From assembly GCA_910586945.1 (NCBI GenBank), contig CAJULO010000001.1, forward strand, positions 1 to 64,000: 64,000 bases of DNA, in the 5' to 3' direction. Below are positions 8,601 through 16,770 of this stretch, one piece after another. This stretch comes from an uncultured Christensenellaceae bacterium (lineage in GTDB: Bacteria > Bacillota > Clostridia > Christensenellales > Borkfalkiaceae). The notes below the pieces were generated by a model. That model worked only from the letters and a program-made list of their open reading frames with translations, was not told the DNA's origin and made no database searches. Within the stretch, counting starts at the first letter, position 1. Each line of letters starts with the position of its first letter. The translations under genes and the position numbers were made by a program.

Positions 8601-8785
8601 AAACAAGAGAGTTTATTAGTAACGCCTTTCGAGATGGTGCAATCAAGACAAGTGGTACAGATATAGTTAACATTTTACCGCCGCTGCCTTTATTTGGAGA
8701 TAGTGCAAAAATAAGAGAAGTAACAAAAGCACGCGTAATTGACAAGTTACTATTATTTTTCGAAAAATATTTTAGTATTAGTTAG
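5672..8785 (+). CDS. hsdR: type I restriction enzyme, ATP-dependent translocase and endonuclease subunit
   Basis: 1037 residues, a normal HsdR length. The N-terminal nuclease domain shows the PD-(D/E)XK-type pattern RYDVTIL...VHIELK with the Lys near residue 168. The superfamily 2 helicase domains follow: Walker A TTGSGKT (about 325-331), the DEAD-box variant DECH (about 427), the motif III-like FTGTP and the late motif SRTNR. HsdR pumps unmodified DNA and cuts at a distance, guided by HsdS. The start at 5672 follows a good AGGAGAG site. There is no frameshift or missing key residue, so the system should be active. It is the last gene of the operon and is followed by a hairpin terminator. Confidence 0.95.
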   Translation: MTSYNIIAESDESTVVAKYIPEPRQAKAYQTEKELEKEFIERLQRQGYAYLPIHNEKDLLLNLRCKLEELNNYQFSDIEWMQFLNTVIIGKNAGIVEKTRMLQETDCHIQLLHCDNGTTKNIKLIDKKNIHNNKLQVINQYTANSGMHKNRYDVTILVNGFPLVHIELKRRGVAIREAFNQINRYQRESFWSTSGLFQYVQIFVISNGTNTKYYSNTTRNNHIKEFAKNQAKRQSKSSNSFEFTSYWTDATNARLADLVDFTKTFFSKHTLLNILTKYCVFTAENKLLVMRPYQIVAAERIINKIKMAQNYKYYGTKKANGFIWHTTGSGKTLTSFKTAQLATKLDGIDKVLFVVDRKDLDYQTMKEYDRFEKGAANGNSSTKILKKQLEDSNAKIIVTTIQKLSFFIKKYKEHIVYNQQIVIIFDECHRTQFGNMHKAIIDSFKNYYLFGFTGTPILTQNAVKNKYGIPITTEQVFCEQLHMYTIIDAIKDENVLPFKIDYLNTMFNDPNIEDKEVSDIERESAFLAPERIQKITKYILDNFNQKTYRNEKNYSFHATANIDRVVSSRHKAAEVKQEVQLNGFNSILCVSSIDAAIAYYNAFKREMEENPHKKLKIATIFSYAVNEEDDEGSLDGENNEDVQNLADTAKEFLEGAIQDYNAIFQTNYDTSSEKFQNYYKDVSLRMKNRQLDMLIVVNMFLTGFDATTLNTLWVDKNLKYHGLLQAFSRTNRILNAVKTYGNIVCFRKLKDRTDEALAMFSDKNAKNICIMRSYNDYYSGYKDNNGLHVGGYKKLIARLQKEYPLNAEIVGEKAEKVFINLFGSILKMYNLLSTFGDFTATAKILSERDLQDYLGRYNDLYESYKRRRESSEKEDISDDIIFEIELVKQIEVNIDYILSLIDKYRDSHGEDEGLRSLIIKTVESSLELRSKKKLIENFIAGINEVDDVILKWRVFVREEREKDLKKLIQEENLKEKETREFISNAFRDGAIKTSGTDIVNILPPLPLFGDSAKIREVTKARVIDKLLLFFEKYFSIS

Positions 8786-8815
8786 TAAAGTGTTTTTTTA
8801 TTTAAAACACTTTAC
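8785..8815 (+). terminator. terminator of hsdMSR
   Basis: GTAAAGTGTTTT (8785-8796) pairs with AAAACACTTTAC (8804-8815) and a T tract follows. A second, larger hairpin (AGTATC ... GATACT, about 8824-8857) followed by seven T may back it up. The rest of 8858-9070 shows no gene or clear structure. Confidence 0.7.
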
Positions 8816-9074
8816 TTTTTAAAGTATCTAAAATGAAACAGTATGCTGTTGATACTATTTTTTTATAGATATTCGGCAAAAAATGAAACATAGAATGTGA
8901 AATAGTTTGATTTTTATTGCTCTAAATCGTGCAAGGCATGCAGGCAGATTTGCACAGAAAAATATTAGTAAATTGTATATTAGCTGATATTAATAATAGA
9001 AGTATGCATTATAAAATAAATTAAAATAAAATGAGAAAACCATTGCTATTGAATTTGTAAAGGAATAATTTTTA

Positions 9075-9104
9075 TTGACAAAAACTATACTTTTGCGATA
9101 TACT
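9075..9104 (+). promoter_or_regulatory. promoter of the C1 peptidase gene
   Basis: TTGACA (9075-9080), an 18-bp spacer and TATACT (9099-9104). The expected transcript start is near 9111, the first base of the ATG of the signal peptide, so the mRNA may be leaderless. The TTG of the -35 is also a possible in-frame start with AAAGGA upstream. Confidence 0.75.
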
Positions 9105-9110
9105 ATATAT

Positions 9111-11342
9111 ATGAAAATAAAAAAAGTATTTTTAATAGGCATAGCAATATTATTTTGTATAATAGGAATCTTAACAGCTTTTATGTCTATTTTTCCAAAC
9201 TTAAATAAATCTGGTGCAATGACAGCACAAGCGATAGAAGAGACAGCACAAGGAATGCAGCAACCAAATACTTTAAATGGTATGACGGTTGACCAAATTG
9301 CGCATTTGTCAAAGTATGATGGGAGAGACTATAATATTGTACCAGCGGTAAAAGACCAAGGCAGTAGCAATTTATGCTGGGCATATTCTAGTAATAATGT
9401 AGCTGAAATCTCTATTTTGCGTTCTGGTATAACACCTACAGCGACGAAAGACAATCTATCTTTTTCACCAAGATACTTGGGAAAGAGTGTTTTTGAACGC
9501 GGAGCAGACCCTTTAAAGAATGTAACAGGTTTCTCTTATCCAGGAAACTGGGAATCAAGTCCAGGTACTTTTTTATATACTGCAGATGCCTTTGCACAGT
9601 GGTGTGCACCCATTGTGAATAACGAGACGGCAGATATGACAAATTGGTATACAAAATCTTGTTATCGCTTGCTAGATGCTTTAGAGTATAATTATTCCAA
9701 TGGTACAGCTGATACTATGACGCCGATTATAAAACAAGCAGTTGCCAAATATGGTGCAGTTGCAGCAGGTATTACCTATAGTGGTAGAAGAATGGAATAT
9801 TATAATCCAAAATATATGTCCGGCGGTATAGGGCATGCCATAACCATTATTGGTTGGGACGATAGTATCAGTAAAGACTTATTTAAGCCTAAAGCGGCAG
9901 ACCGTGATGGTGCTTGGATTATCAAAAATAGTTATAATGACGACCAATTTTTTTATGTTTCTTATGAAAGTACATTTCGACAATTTATGGCATTAAACTT
10001 TGCGCCAAAAGAGGCATATACTTATAACTATTTTTATGATAGTGCAGGCTCAAAGGCGGCAAACAATGTCGGAGGCAATCGTCCAAGTAATGTCAATAAA
10101 GCTTGCAATATTTTTGAAGCAAAGAGTGGTGCAACTGGTATTGCAGAATATATACAAGCTGTCAATGTGCATTTGCCACAAAGAAATACCACTTGTAAAG
10201 TGCAAATATATACCAATTTAAAGAATAAAAATGACCCAACAAGTGGACAACTTGCCACAGAGCAGACACAAACTTTTGATATTGCTGGCTATAGAACGCT
10301 GCAATTGCAGACGCCAGTTTTTGTACAACGGGGGAGCTATTTTGCAGTAGCTGTCGATGTCAGTGCAACAGCAAATGCAAAAATTACTTTTAGCAATCAA
10401 ATCGCTCAAAATTCTTTCAATTGCGATAAATGGGGCGATTGGAATAAAAGTACAACTGGTATACCACGTATTAAAGCTTATACTACAACTAAGCAAGATA
10501 GTTCAGTGGTTGCTATAGATATTGCAGATACTACTACAACGCAAATAAGTATGCCTTATACCTCTATTGCCTATAACGGAATTAAACCACAACCAATACC
10601 AGAAGTTGTTTGTAAAGGTGTTTCTCTTGTACACAATCAAGACTTTACAGTCTCTTATGAATATAACGATAGACCAGGTAGCGTAAATGTATGGATAAAT
10701 GGCATAAATCGCTATTATGGCGAGCGTTTTGCAAGTTTTAGGATTGAAAAAGGAGAGAAACCGACGATTGATTTAAATACAATCAATGTAGAGCAAAACA
10801 CAACTTTACAACAGTATGCAAATCTTTTACCATCCAACTGGAAGTGGCAAACGCCAAATCTTATGCTAAATGGCAATATTACCTCTGCTGTAGCGGAATA
10901 TATTGGTAATGATAAACAGCACTATAAAAACAATTTGCATACTATTGCAATACACTATAACAATAGTACGCCAACCCCACCAGTTGACCCAACTCCACCA
11001 ATACCACCGGTTAATCCAACTCTACCGGTTGACCCTATTGTACCAACCCCACCAGTTAATCCAACTCCACCAACACCACCGGTTAATCCAACTCTACCAG
11101 TTGACCCTATTGTACCAACCCCACCAGTTAATCCAACTCCACCAACACCACCGGTTATTCCAACTCCTCCAAATGATAATAATAGTGGCAATACTGGAGC
11201 TCTACCAACACCTCCATTGATAAATGTGCCATCAGGGACGAAAAAGTCTATTGTTATTTGGTGGATTGTAGGCATAGGCGGGGGTATAACGCTCTGTTTA
11301 GTTATTATTTTGTTGCGTTTATTTTTGCGTAAACGCAAATGA
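9111..11342 (+). CDS. surface-anchored papain-family (C1) cysteine peptidase
   Basis: 743 residues from the ATG at 9111. The signal peptide MKIKKVFLIGIAI begins there; an in-frame TTG at 9075 would add 12 residues ahead of it. The peptidase domain has the C1 signature: Gln in KDQGSSNLCWAYS with catalytic Cys89, His242 in GHAITIIGWDD and Asn273 in WIIKNSY. A beta-rich region (about 330-600) follows, then a proline stalk of PTPPVNP-type repeats, and a C-terminal membrane helix with the basic tail FLRKRK. There is no LPXTG motif, so anchoring should be by the helix. The protease should act outside the cell, on wall-associated or host proteins. It is monocistronic with its own promoter and terminator. 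Confidence 0.88.
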   Translation: MKIKKVFLIGIAILFCIIGILTAFMSIFPNLNKSGAMTAQAIEETAQGMQQPNTLNGMTVDQIAHLSKYDGRDYNIVPAVKDQGSSNLCWAYSSNNVAEISILRSGITPTATKDNLSFSPRYLGKSVFERGADPLKNVTGFSYPGNWESSPGTFLYTADAFAQWCAPIVNNETADMTNWYTKSCYRLLDALEYNYSNGTADTMTPIIKQAVAKYGAVAAGITYSGRRMEYYNPKYMSGGIGHAITIIGWDDSISKDLFKPKAADRDGAWIIKNSYNDDQFFYVSYESTFRQFMALNFAPKEAYTYNYFYDSAGSKAANNVGGNRPSNVNKACNIFEAKSGATGIAEYIQAVNVHLPQRNTTCKVQIYTNLKNKNDPTSGQLATEQTQTFDIAGYRTLQLQTPVFVQRGSYFAVAVDVSATANAKITFSNQIAQNSFNCDKWGDWNKSTTGIPRIKAYTTTKQDSSVVAIDIADTTTTQISMPYTSIAYNGIKPQPIPEVVCKGVSLVHNQDFTVSYEYNDRPGSVNVWINGINRYYGERFASFRIEKGEKPTIDLNTINVEQNTTLQQYANLLPSNWKWQTPNLMLNGNITSAVAEYIGNDKQHYKNNLHTIAIHYNNSTPTPPVDPTPPIPPVNPTLPVDPIVPTPPVNPTPPTPPVNPTLPVDPIVPTPPVNPTPPTPPVIPTPPNDNNSGNTGALPTPPLINVPSGTKKSIVIWWIVGIGGGITLCLVIILLRLFLRKRK
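10976..11165 (+). repeat. 72-bp tandem repeats encoding the proline stalk
   Basis: The phrase CCACCGGTTA recurs at 11004, 11076 and 11148, giving a 72-bp (24-codon) period with only scattered changes. The units code alternating PTPPVNP and LPVDPIVP blocks. Near identity makes copy number, and so stalk length, prone to slippage without frameshift. Confidence 0.85.
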
Positions 11343-11405
11343 GAAGAATAGAAGAATCGTTTAAAGTGCATGCAAATGACTATATGATAGAACATATGAT
11401 AAAAT

Positions 11406-11439
11406 AAAAAAACAACCATATTAGAATGGTTGTTTTTTT
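11406..11439. terminator. bidirectional terminator between peptidase gene and tRNA
   Basis: AAAACAACCAT and ATGGTTGTTTT arms surround the loop ATTAGA, with seven A and seven T at the outer ends. It ends the peptidase transcript on the plus strand and the tRNA transcript on the minus strand, starting 2 nt from the encoded CCA. Confidence 0.85.
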
Positions 11440-11441
11440 AA

Positions 11442-11518
11442 TGGTCGAAGTGACGGGACTTGAACCCACGACCTCTTGCTCCCTAAGCAAGCGCGCTACC
11501 AATCTGCGCCACACCTCG
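11442..11518 (-). tRNA. tRNA-Pro (anticodon AGG)
   Basis: The 77-nt minus-strand tRNA includes the encoded CCA (11442-11444). The acceptor stem CGAGGTG/CACTTCG pairs fully with one G-U. The D stem is GCGC/GCGC around AGATTGGTA, the anticodon stem CTTGC/GCAAG with loop TTAGGGA, and the T arm contains GGTTCAAGTCC. The loop places A34 G35 G36, a proline anticodon reading CCU. Bacterial tRNA-Pro normally carries UGG (or GGG/CGG). Everything else (G37, the body) looks like a normal Bacillota tRNA-Pro, so this appears to be a U34-to-A change or a true AGG isoacceptor that could be deaminated to inosine. Confidence 0.9.
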
Positions 11519-11537
11519 ATAAATTTTTTCTATCTCT

Positions 11538-11566
11538 ATTATATGCTATCTCTATAAAATTGTAAA
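11538..11566 (-). promoter_or_regulatory. promoter of tRNA-Pro
   Basis: On the minus strand: -35 TTTACA (11561-11566), a 17-bp spacer and -10 TATAAT (11538-11543), 20 nt before the mature 5' end. Between it and the next promoter at 11751 (about 185 bp) I see no gene or structure. Confidence 0.75.
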
Positions 11567-11750
11567 GATATTTTTTATTTTTGTGTTATGAATCTTATCA
11601 AATACTCTTTTATTTACTATCTATAAAAAGTTTAAATATTTAGGTGATATTGTTTTGTATACTGAAAGGAAATAGTACAAAAATAGAATAAAATACAATT
11701 ATATATAAAGAATAAGTATAGTTTTTTTATTATTTTTTTAATTTTAATAC

Positions 11751-11779
11751 TTGCATTTTAAAAAAGAAAATGTTATAAT
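11751..11779 (+). promoter_or_regulatory. promoter of the ABC exporter operon
   Basis: TTGCAT (11751-11756), a 17-bp spacer and extended -10 TGTTATAAT (11771-11779), 45 nt before the start codon. Confidence 0.7.
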
Positions 11780-11823
11780 ATTTTTTTGAATAGTTAAAAA
11801 ATAAATTGACTAAGAGGTAAAAA

Positions 11824-13629
11824 ATGTCTATTAAAACTTTGGCAAAAAATGTTCGACAATATAAATTGCCTGCTATTTTAGCTCCGATACTTGTTGCTTT
11901 AGAAGTAGCGGTAGAGTGTATTCTACCACTTGTTATTTTAAAGTTTATGGGCACAATACAAATAAGAAATGGTGCAACTTTAAATGTTGGTGAAGTTGTA
12001 CTCTATAGTTGTATATTAGTATCAATGGCACTTGTGGCAATAGTCCTTGGAGTACTTTCAGGCATATTTGCAGCGAGAGCCAGTGCTGGATTTGCTACAA
12101 ATTTAAGACAAAATTTATTTTATAATATACAAAATTTTTCATTTGCAAATATCGATAAGTTTTCAACATCAAGTTTAGTTACGCGTTTGACGACTGATGT
12201 TACGAATATGCAAGATGGTTTTATGGCATTAATTCGTATAGCAGTTCGTTTTCCTCTTATGGTCATAGGGAGTTTAATTTCTATCTTTATTTTGCAATGG
12301 CAAGTAGGATTGATTTTTTTAGGTTTAATACCTATCCTTTCAATTATATTATTTACAGTATTTAAATCTGCACATCCCGTCTTTAAAACAGGACTTGGTA
12401 AATATGATGTACTCAATAGAAATGTCCGTGAAAATATTAAGGCAATCCGCGTGATAAAATCTTTTAATAGAGAAGAGTTTGAAAAGAAAAAATTTGATAA
12501 CTCTGCAAATCAATTGTATAAATATTTTGGTAAAGGTGAAAAAATCATTGCAATCAACAGTCCATCAATGCTCTTTTGTGTCTGGGGAGCTATTATTTTA
12601 GTTTGTTTAACAGTGGGTATGCTTGCAAAAGGTGCAGTACAAAGCGGTGGCGCAGTTACTGAAGGACAAACGCTTGCTATATACTTGATGTATGGATATC
12701 TCATTTTTGCAGCAATTATGCAATTTTCTATGGTACTCATTATGTTTGCTATTGCAAGTCCGTCAATCAATCGTATATTACAAGTGATTCAAGAGACAAG
12801 TACTATTGATTCTCCTAAAAATGCTATCACAGAAGTGGAGGATGGGTCTATTGTTTTTAAAAATGTCAACTTTAAATATAATGTAGAAAGTGATAAATAT
12901 GCTTTAAAAAATATCAATTTAACCATTCAATCTGGCGAGACAATTGGTATCATTGGAGCAACGGGAGCAGCAAAATCAAGTTTTGTAAATTTAATTCCGC
13001 GTCTGTATGATGTTACAGAAGGAGAAGTACTTGTGGGAGGAAAAGATGTTCGTACCTATGACCTTGAAGCATTGCGTAATGCTGTGGCAATGGTACTACA
13101 AAAAAATCTTTTATTTTCAGGCAGTATTATTGAAAATTTGCGATGGGGAAAGGAAGATGCATCTATGGAAGAGATGCAATATGCATGTAAACTTGCCTGC
13201 GCTGATGATTTTATTCAGACATTTCCTGAACAATATAATACATATATTGAACAGGGTGGTAGCAATCTATCCGGAGGACAACGCCAAAGAGTGTGTATTG
13301 CAAGAGCACTGTTAAAAAATCCAAAAATTCTGATATTAGATGACTCAACAAGTGCAGTGGATACAAAAACAGATGCTTTTATCCGTAAAAGTTTTAGAGA
13401 TGAAATTCCAAATGTAACAAAATTAATTATTGCACAACGCATATCATCCTTGCAAGATGCCGATAAAATTATTGTATTAGATGGTGGCAAAATTGAATCA
13501 GTTGGTAGTCATGAAGAACTTTTACAGACGAGTAAAATTTATAGTGATATCTATACTTCACAAATGAAGACAACGGAAAATGCTTTAGGAAATATTTTTA
13601 TGGAAAATCAAAAAAAGGAGGGCAATTGA
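11824..13629 (+). CDS. heterodimeric ABC exporter, subunit with degenerate ATP site
   Basis: 601 residues: a six-helix type IV exporter membrane domain (about 15-310) and a nucleotide-binding domain (about 335-575). Walker A reads GATGAAKS (378-385), where Ala383 replaces the usual Gly. The signature LSGGQRQR is canonical. Walker B ends in LDD with Asp507 in place of the catalytic Glu, and the H-loop has Gln538 instead of His (IIAQRIS). Asp/Gln substitutions are the known mark of the non-hydrolysing site in heterodimers such as TM287/288 and BmrCD. It pairs with the next gene, 3 nt downstream. The substrate (drug, lipid or peptide) cannot be told from sequence. The AAGAGGT ribosome site supports the start. 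Confidence 0.9.
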   Translation: MSIKTLAKNVRQYKLPAILAPILVALEVAVECILPLVILKFMGTIQIRNGATLNVGEVVLYSCILVSMALVAIVLGVLSGIFAARASAGFATNLRQNLFYNIQNFSFANIDKFSTSSLVTRLTTDVTNMQDGFMALIRIAVRFPLMVIGSLISIFILQWQVGLIFLGLIPILSIILFTVFKSAHPVFKTGLGKYDVLNRNVRENIKAIRVIKSFNREEFEKKKFDNSANQLYKYFGKGEKIIAINSPSMLFCVWGAIILVCLTVGMLAKGAVQSGGAVTEGQTLAIYLMYGYLIFAAIMQFSMVLIMFAIASPSINRILQVIQETSTIDSPKNAITEVEDGSIVFKNVNFKYNVESDKYALKNINLTIQSGETIGIIGATGAAKSSFVNLIPRLYDVTEGEVLVGGKDVRTYDLEALRNAVAMVLQKNLLFSGSIIENLRWGKEDASMEEMQYACKLACADDFIQTFPEQYNTYIEQGGSNLSGGQRQRVCIARALLKNPKILILDDSTSAVDTKTDAFIRKSFRDEIPNVTKLIIAQRISSLQDADKIIVLDGGKIESVGSHEELLQTSKIYSDIYTSQMKTTENALGNIFMENQKKEGN

Positions 13630-13632
13630 TAT

Positions 13633-15585
13633 ATGTCGCACAGTCATACAATGCAAAAAGTGCCTACCTTTAAAACACTAGGTAGATTGTTAAAAAATGT
13701 ATTTAAATATACTAAATGGCGTCCTGCTGTAGTTATTTTTTGTATTTTATTTGTTACAATAGCTGGTAGTAGCTCAACCATTTGGATAGGATATATGACC
13801 AATAATGTCTTAATAGTGGGTTCAAGCGTAAATGGTGTTTTAATAACTTGGAAAGATGTTGCTCCTGCATTTTTACATATGATGATAGCAATGCTAATTG
13901 TCTATGGTGTCGGATTGATTGCCTCTGCTATACAAAACTACTTGATGGCAATTGTAGTACAAAGCTTTTTATTAAAGACACGCCAAAACTTATTTTATAG
14001 AATGGAAAGTTTACCCCTTAGATATTTTGATACAAATAATCATGGTGATATTATGAGTACATATACAAATGATATTGATGCTACGCGTCAGTTAATAGGT
14101 ATTGCACTTCCACAACTTTTACAGGCAACCTTATTTTGTGTATTTGCTTTTGTGTTGATGTTGATGTACAGTATTTGGTTATGGCTCATTGCAATGTTAG
14201 GTTTTGCAGTAATGCTTGCAAGTCTTGCTATTTTAGGCGGAAAGAGCGGTAAAAACTTTGTAAAACAACAACATGCCTTAGCGAAAGTTGAAGGCTTTAT
14301 AGAAGAGATGATGGGAGGACAACGGGTAATTAAAGTTTTCTGCCATGAAGAACAGGCAAAGAAAGATTTTGATAAAATTAACGCAGAATATAATCAAGCA
14401 AGTTCTACTGCAAATAGCTATGCAAATAGTTTAATGCCTGTCATTATGAATATTGGTAACTTGATGTATGTGGTAGCGGCAGTTGTGGGTGCTGTACTTG
14501 TGGCACTCTCTGCAAAAAATATAGCACTGGGTAATTATGTAGGCCTTGGTTCAGCTTTAAAATTAGATCCTAATGGATTTATGACTATTGCTGTAGTTGT
14601 AGTGTTTATCAACCTTTCCAGACAATTTTCTATCAATGTAGGACAAATTGCCATGCAGACAAATGCCGTAGTTGTAGGTATTGCAGGTGCTTCGCGGGTA
14701 TTCGCACTTATGGATGAACAACCAGAAACAGATAATGGATATATTCGACTTGTGCTTGCACAAAAGGATAACAATGGTAATTTACAAGAAGTAAAAAATA
14801 TGGGGAATGTTTGGGCATGGAAGGATGCAAGAGCAAATATCTTGACAGAACTAAAAGGGGTTGTACAATTTAAAGAGGTAAATTTTGGATATAATGCCAA
14901 TAAAACAGTATTACACGATATTAACTTAATTGCGAAAGAGGGACAAAAAATTGCGTTTGTAGGAGCGACTGGTGCAGGCAAAACGACAATCACAAATCTT
15001 ATCAACCGTTTTTATGATATTCAAAGTGGTGAAATTTGTTATGATGGTATTGATATTCGCAAAATTAAAAAAGAAGATTTGCGTCGTTCCTTAGGAATTG
15101 TATTACAAGATACAAACTTATTTACTGGAACAATTTTAGAAAATATTCGTTATGGTAAATTAAATGCAACAGATGAAGAATGCATTGAGGCAGCAAAACT
15201 TGCAAATGCACATGATTTTATTTCTCGACTACCTGATGGATATCATACAGTATTAAAACATGAAGCATCTAACTTGTCACAAGGGCAAAGACAACTGATT
15301 TCCATAGCGCGCGTTGCAGTTGCAAATCCACCAGTGATGATTTTAGATGAGGCAACCTCTTCTATTGATACAAAGACGGAAGCTCTTGTGCAAAAAGGTA
15401 TGGATAGCTTAATGCGTGGTAGAACAGTATTTGTCATTGCACATAGGTTATCAACGATACAAAATGCTGATTGTATTATGGTATTGGATAAAGGTAGAAT
15501 TATTGAGCGTGGTAACCATGAAAAACTTTTAAGAGAACGAGGAATTTATTATCAACTCTGTACTGGAGCATTAGAGATAGAATAG
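13633..15585 (+). CDS. heterodimeric ABC exporter, catalytically competent subunit
   Basis: 650 residues with six membrane helices and a C-terminal nucleotide-binding domain. Here Walker A (GATGAGKTT), Walker B (ILDEATSS, with the catalytic Glu) and the H-loop (IAHRLS) are canonical. The signature is LSQGQRQ rather than LSGGQ. That is complementary to the partner: the canonical site combines these Walker motifs with the partner LSGGQ, and the degenerate site combines the partner Walker motifs with LSQGQ. An insertion of about 45 residues precedes the ATPase domain (around 375-420). Gene order and reciprocal defects show it is the partner of 11824-13629 in one transcript. Confidence 0.92.
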   Translation: MSHSHTMQKVPTFKTLGRLLKNVFKYTKWRPAVVIFCILFVTIAGSSSTIWIGYMTNNVLIVGSSVNGVLITWKDVAPAFLHMMIAMLIVYGVGLIASAIQNYLMAIVVQSFLLKTRQNLFYRMESLPLRYFDTNNHGDIMSTYTNDIDATRQLIGIALPQLLQATLFCVFAFVLMLMYSIWLWLIAMLGFAVMLASLAILGGKSGKNFVKQQHALAKVEGFIEEMMGGQRVIKVFCHEEQAKKDFDKINAEYNQASSTANSYANSLMPVIMNIGNLMYVVAAVVGAVLVALSAKNIALGNYVGLGSALKLDPNGFMTIAVVVVFINLSRQFSINVGQIAMQTNAVVVGIAGASRVFALMDEQPETDNGYIRLVLAQKDNNGNLQEVKNMGNVWAWKDARANILTELKGVVQFKEVNFGYNANKTVLHDINLIAKEGQKIAFVGATGAGKTTITNLINRFYDIQSGEICYDGIDIRKIKKEDLRRSLGIVLQDTNLFTGTILENIRYGKLNATDEECIEAAKLANAHDFISRLPDGYHTVLKHEASNLSQGQRQLISIARVAVANPPVMILDEATSSIDTKTEALVQKGMDSLMRGRTVFVIAHRLSTIQNADCIMVLDKGRIIERGNHEKLLRERGIYYQLCTGALEIE

Positions 15586-15622
15586 AAAAAAAATACAAGC
15601 TAATTGGCTTGTATTTTTTTTC
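15585..15622. terminator. terminator of the ABC exporter operon
   Basis: 16-bp perfect arms (15585-15600 and 15607-15622) with core TACAAGC/GCTTGTA and eight A/T at the outer ends; loop TAATTG. It overlaps the last gene's stop codon region. Confidence 0.85.
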
Positions 15623-15688
15623 TAATGACGATACGATTTTTTTTAAAATTGCATATGATAATGGTATCAAATTATAGGAAGGGAGTAT

Positions 15689-16711
15689 ATGCAGCAGCCC
15701 ATACTCAAAATTTCACTTGGACAATTACAAAAAAATACGCAATTTTTTAAAGAGCATACGACAGCGAAGCTTTGTGGCGTTGTTAAAGCAGATGCATATG
15801 GACATGGTGCAACGGATATAGCACAATTTTTAGAACCTCTTGTTGACTATTTTGCAGTAGCAACCGTGCAAGAAGGCGTACAATTGCGACTAGCTGGTAT
15901 CAAAAAGAGAATTCTAGTTTTTACACCAGCAACATGTAAGCTAGAAGTACTTGAGATGTTACAGTATGCTTTAATTGCTAGCATAACAGATATACAAGAT
16001 TATATTTTATTACAAAAAATTTTATTGCAAGAAAATAGAGTACTTATAGCACATATTAAAGTCAATACAGGAATGAATCGATATGGTTTTAATTTGCCAG
16101 ACTTTCAAGAATTTTGTAAAGGCAAACTAAGTGATAGAATACAGATAGAGGGTATTTATTCTCATTTTTATTATGTACAACAAGTAGATAGAACAAAAGG
16201 TCAATTTTTAAAATTTATGCAGTTTGCAAATAGAGCAGAAAAAGTTTTTGGTAAACTTATAAAGCATATAGTAGCAACAGGTGGATTTTTTTTAAATAAA
16301 GAATACCATTTAGATATGGTACGGATAGGATTAGGTTTGTACGGTTATTTACCCAACGAACAACATATTGTAGAGATACAACCAATAATGCAGCTCTGTG
16401 CAAATGTAATAGCAGATAAAAAATATTGTAATGGTGGTGCTGGATATAGTATATATAGACCAAAATCAAAGCATATCGCCACCATTCGTTTAGGATATGC
16501 TGATGGGTTATACTATCAAAAAACAGCAAAAATTCCACCCTGCATGGATTGTCAAGTCGTAGAAGGAGAATATAAAAAATACCAAGTCATTCCCAATTTT
16601 TTAAATTTTGAAAGCTATGCAAAAGCAAATAATACAATTGTATATGATGTTTTAACTTCTTTTGGAAATAGAATACAACGTGACTATTTATTTGACTTTT
16701 TTCTTGATTGA
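15689..16711 (+). CDS. alr: alanine racemase
   Basis: 340 residues, a little short for the family (about 370). The PLP lysine is Lys33 in VVKADAYGHG, the family signature. The C-terminal catalytic tyrosine is seen in AGYSIYRP (about Tyr253), followed by IRLGYADGL. The enzyme interconverts L- and D-alanine and supplies D-Ala for peptidoglycan; the PLP barrel is N-terminal and the beta domain C-terminal. A GGAAGGGAG ribosome site precedes the ATG at 15689. It stands alone between a terminator and the promoter of rsmD, which overlaps its stop codon. The short C-terminal domain is the only oddity. Confidence 0.92.
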   Translation: MQQPILKISLGQLQKNTQFFKEHTTAKLCGVVKADAYGHGATDIAQFLEPLVDYFAVATVQEGVQLRLAGIKKRILVFTPATCKLEVLEMLQYALIASITDIQDYILLQKILLQENRVLIAHIKVNTGMNRYGFNLPDFQEFCKGKLSDRIQIEGIYSHFYYVQQVDRTKGQFLKFMQFANRAEKVFGKLIKHIVATGGFFLNKEYHLDMVRIGLGLYGYLPNEQHIVEIQPIMQLCANVIADKKYCNGGAGYSIYRPKSKHIATIRLGYADGLYYQKTAKIPPCMDCQVVEGEYKKYQVIPNFLNFESYAKANNTIVYDVLTSFGNRIQRDYLFDFFLD

Positions 16712-16736
16712 CAAAAATTTAGAAAAAGTTTATAAT
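16708..16736 (+). promoter_or_regulatory. consensus promoter of rsmD-coaD
   Basis: TTGACA (16708-16713), a 17-bp spacer and TATAAT (16731-16736); the -35 overlaps the TGA stop of alr. Perfect consensus implies strong constitutive expression. Confidence 0.8.
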
Positions 16737-16770
16737 AAAAAAAAGTATAAAAAGCGTATTTGAGGGTAGT

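Noticed and set aside
9075..9110. TTG at 9075 as the definite peptidase start
   Set aside because: It coincides with a consensus -35 of a well-spaced promoter, and the signal peptide begins naturally at 9111; kept only as an alternative.
11220..11342. LPXTG sorting signal at the peptidase C-terminus
   Set aside because: There is a membrane helix and basic tail, but no LPXTG-like pentapeptide before it; the same holds for the proteins at 49271-50857 and 61349-64000.
10955..11419. Minus-strand 154-codon Gly/Val-rich frame
   Set aside because: It is the antisense of the proline-repeat coding DNA in the peptidase gene, where CCA codons read as TGG/GGT in reverse.
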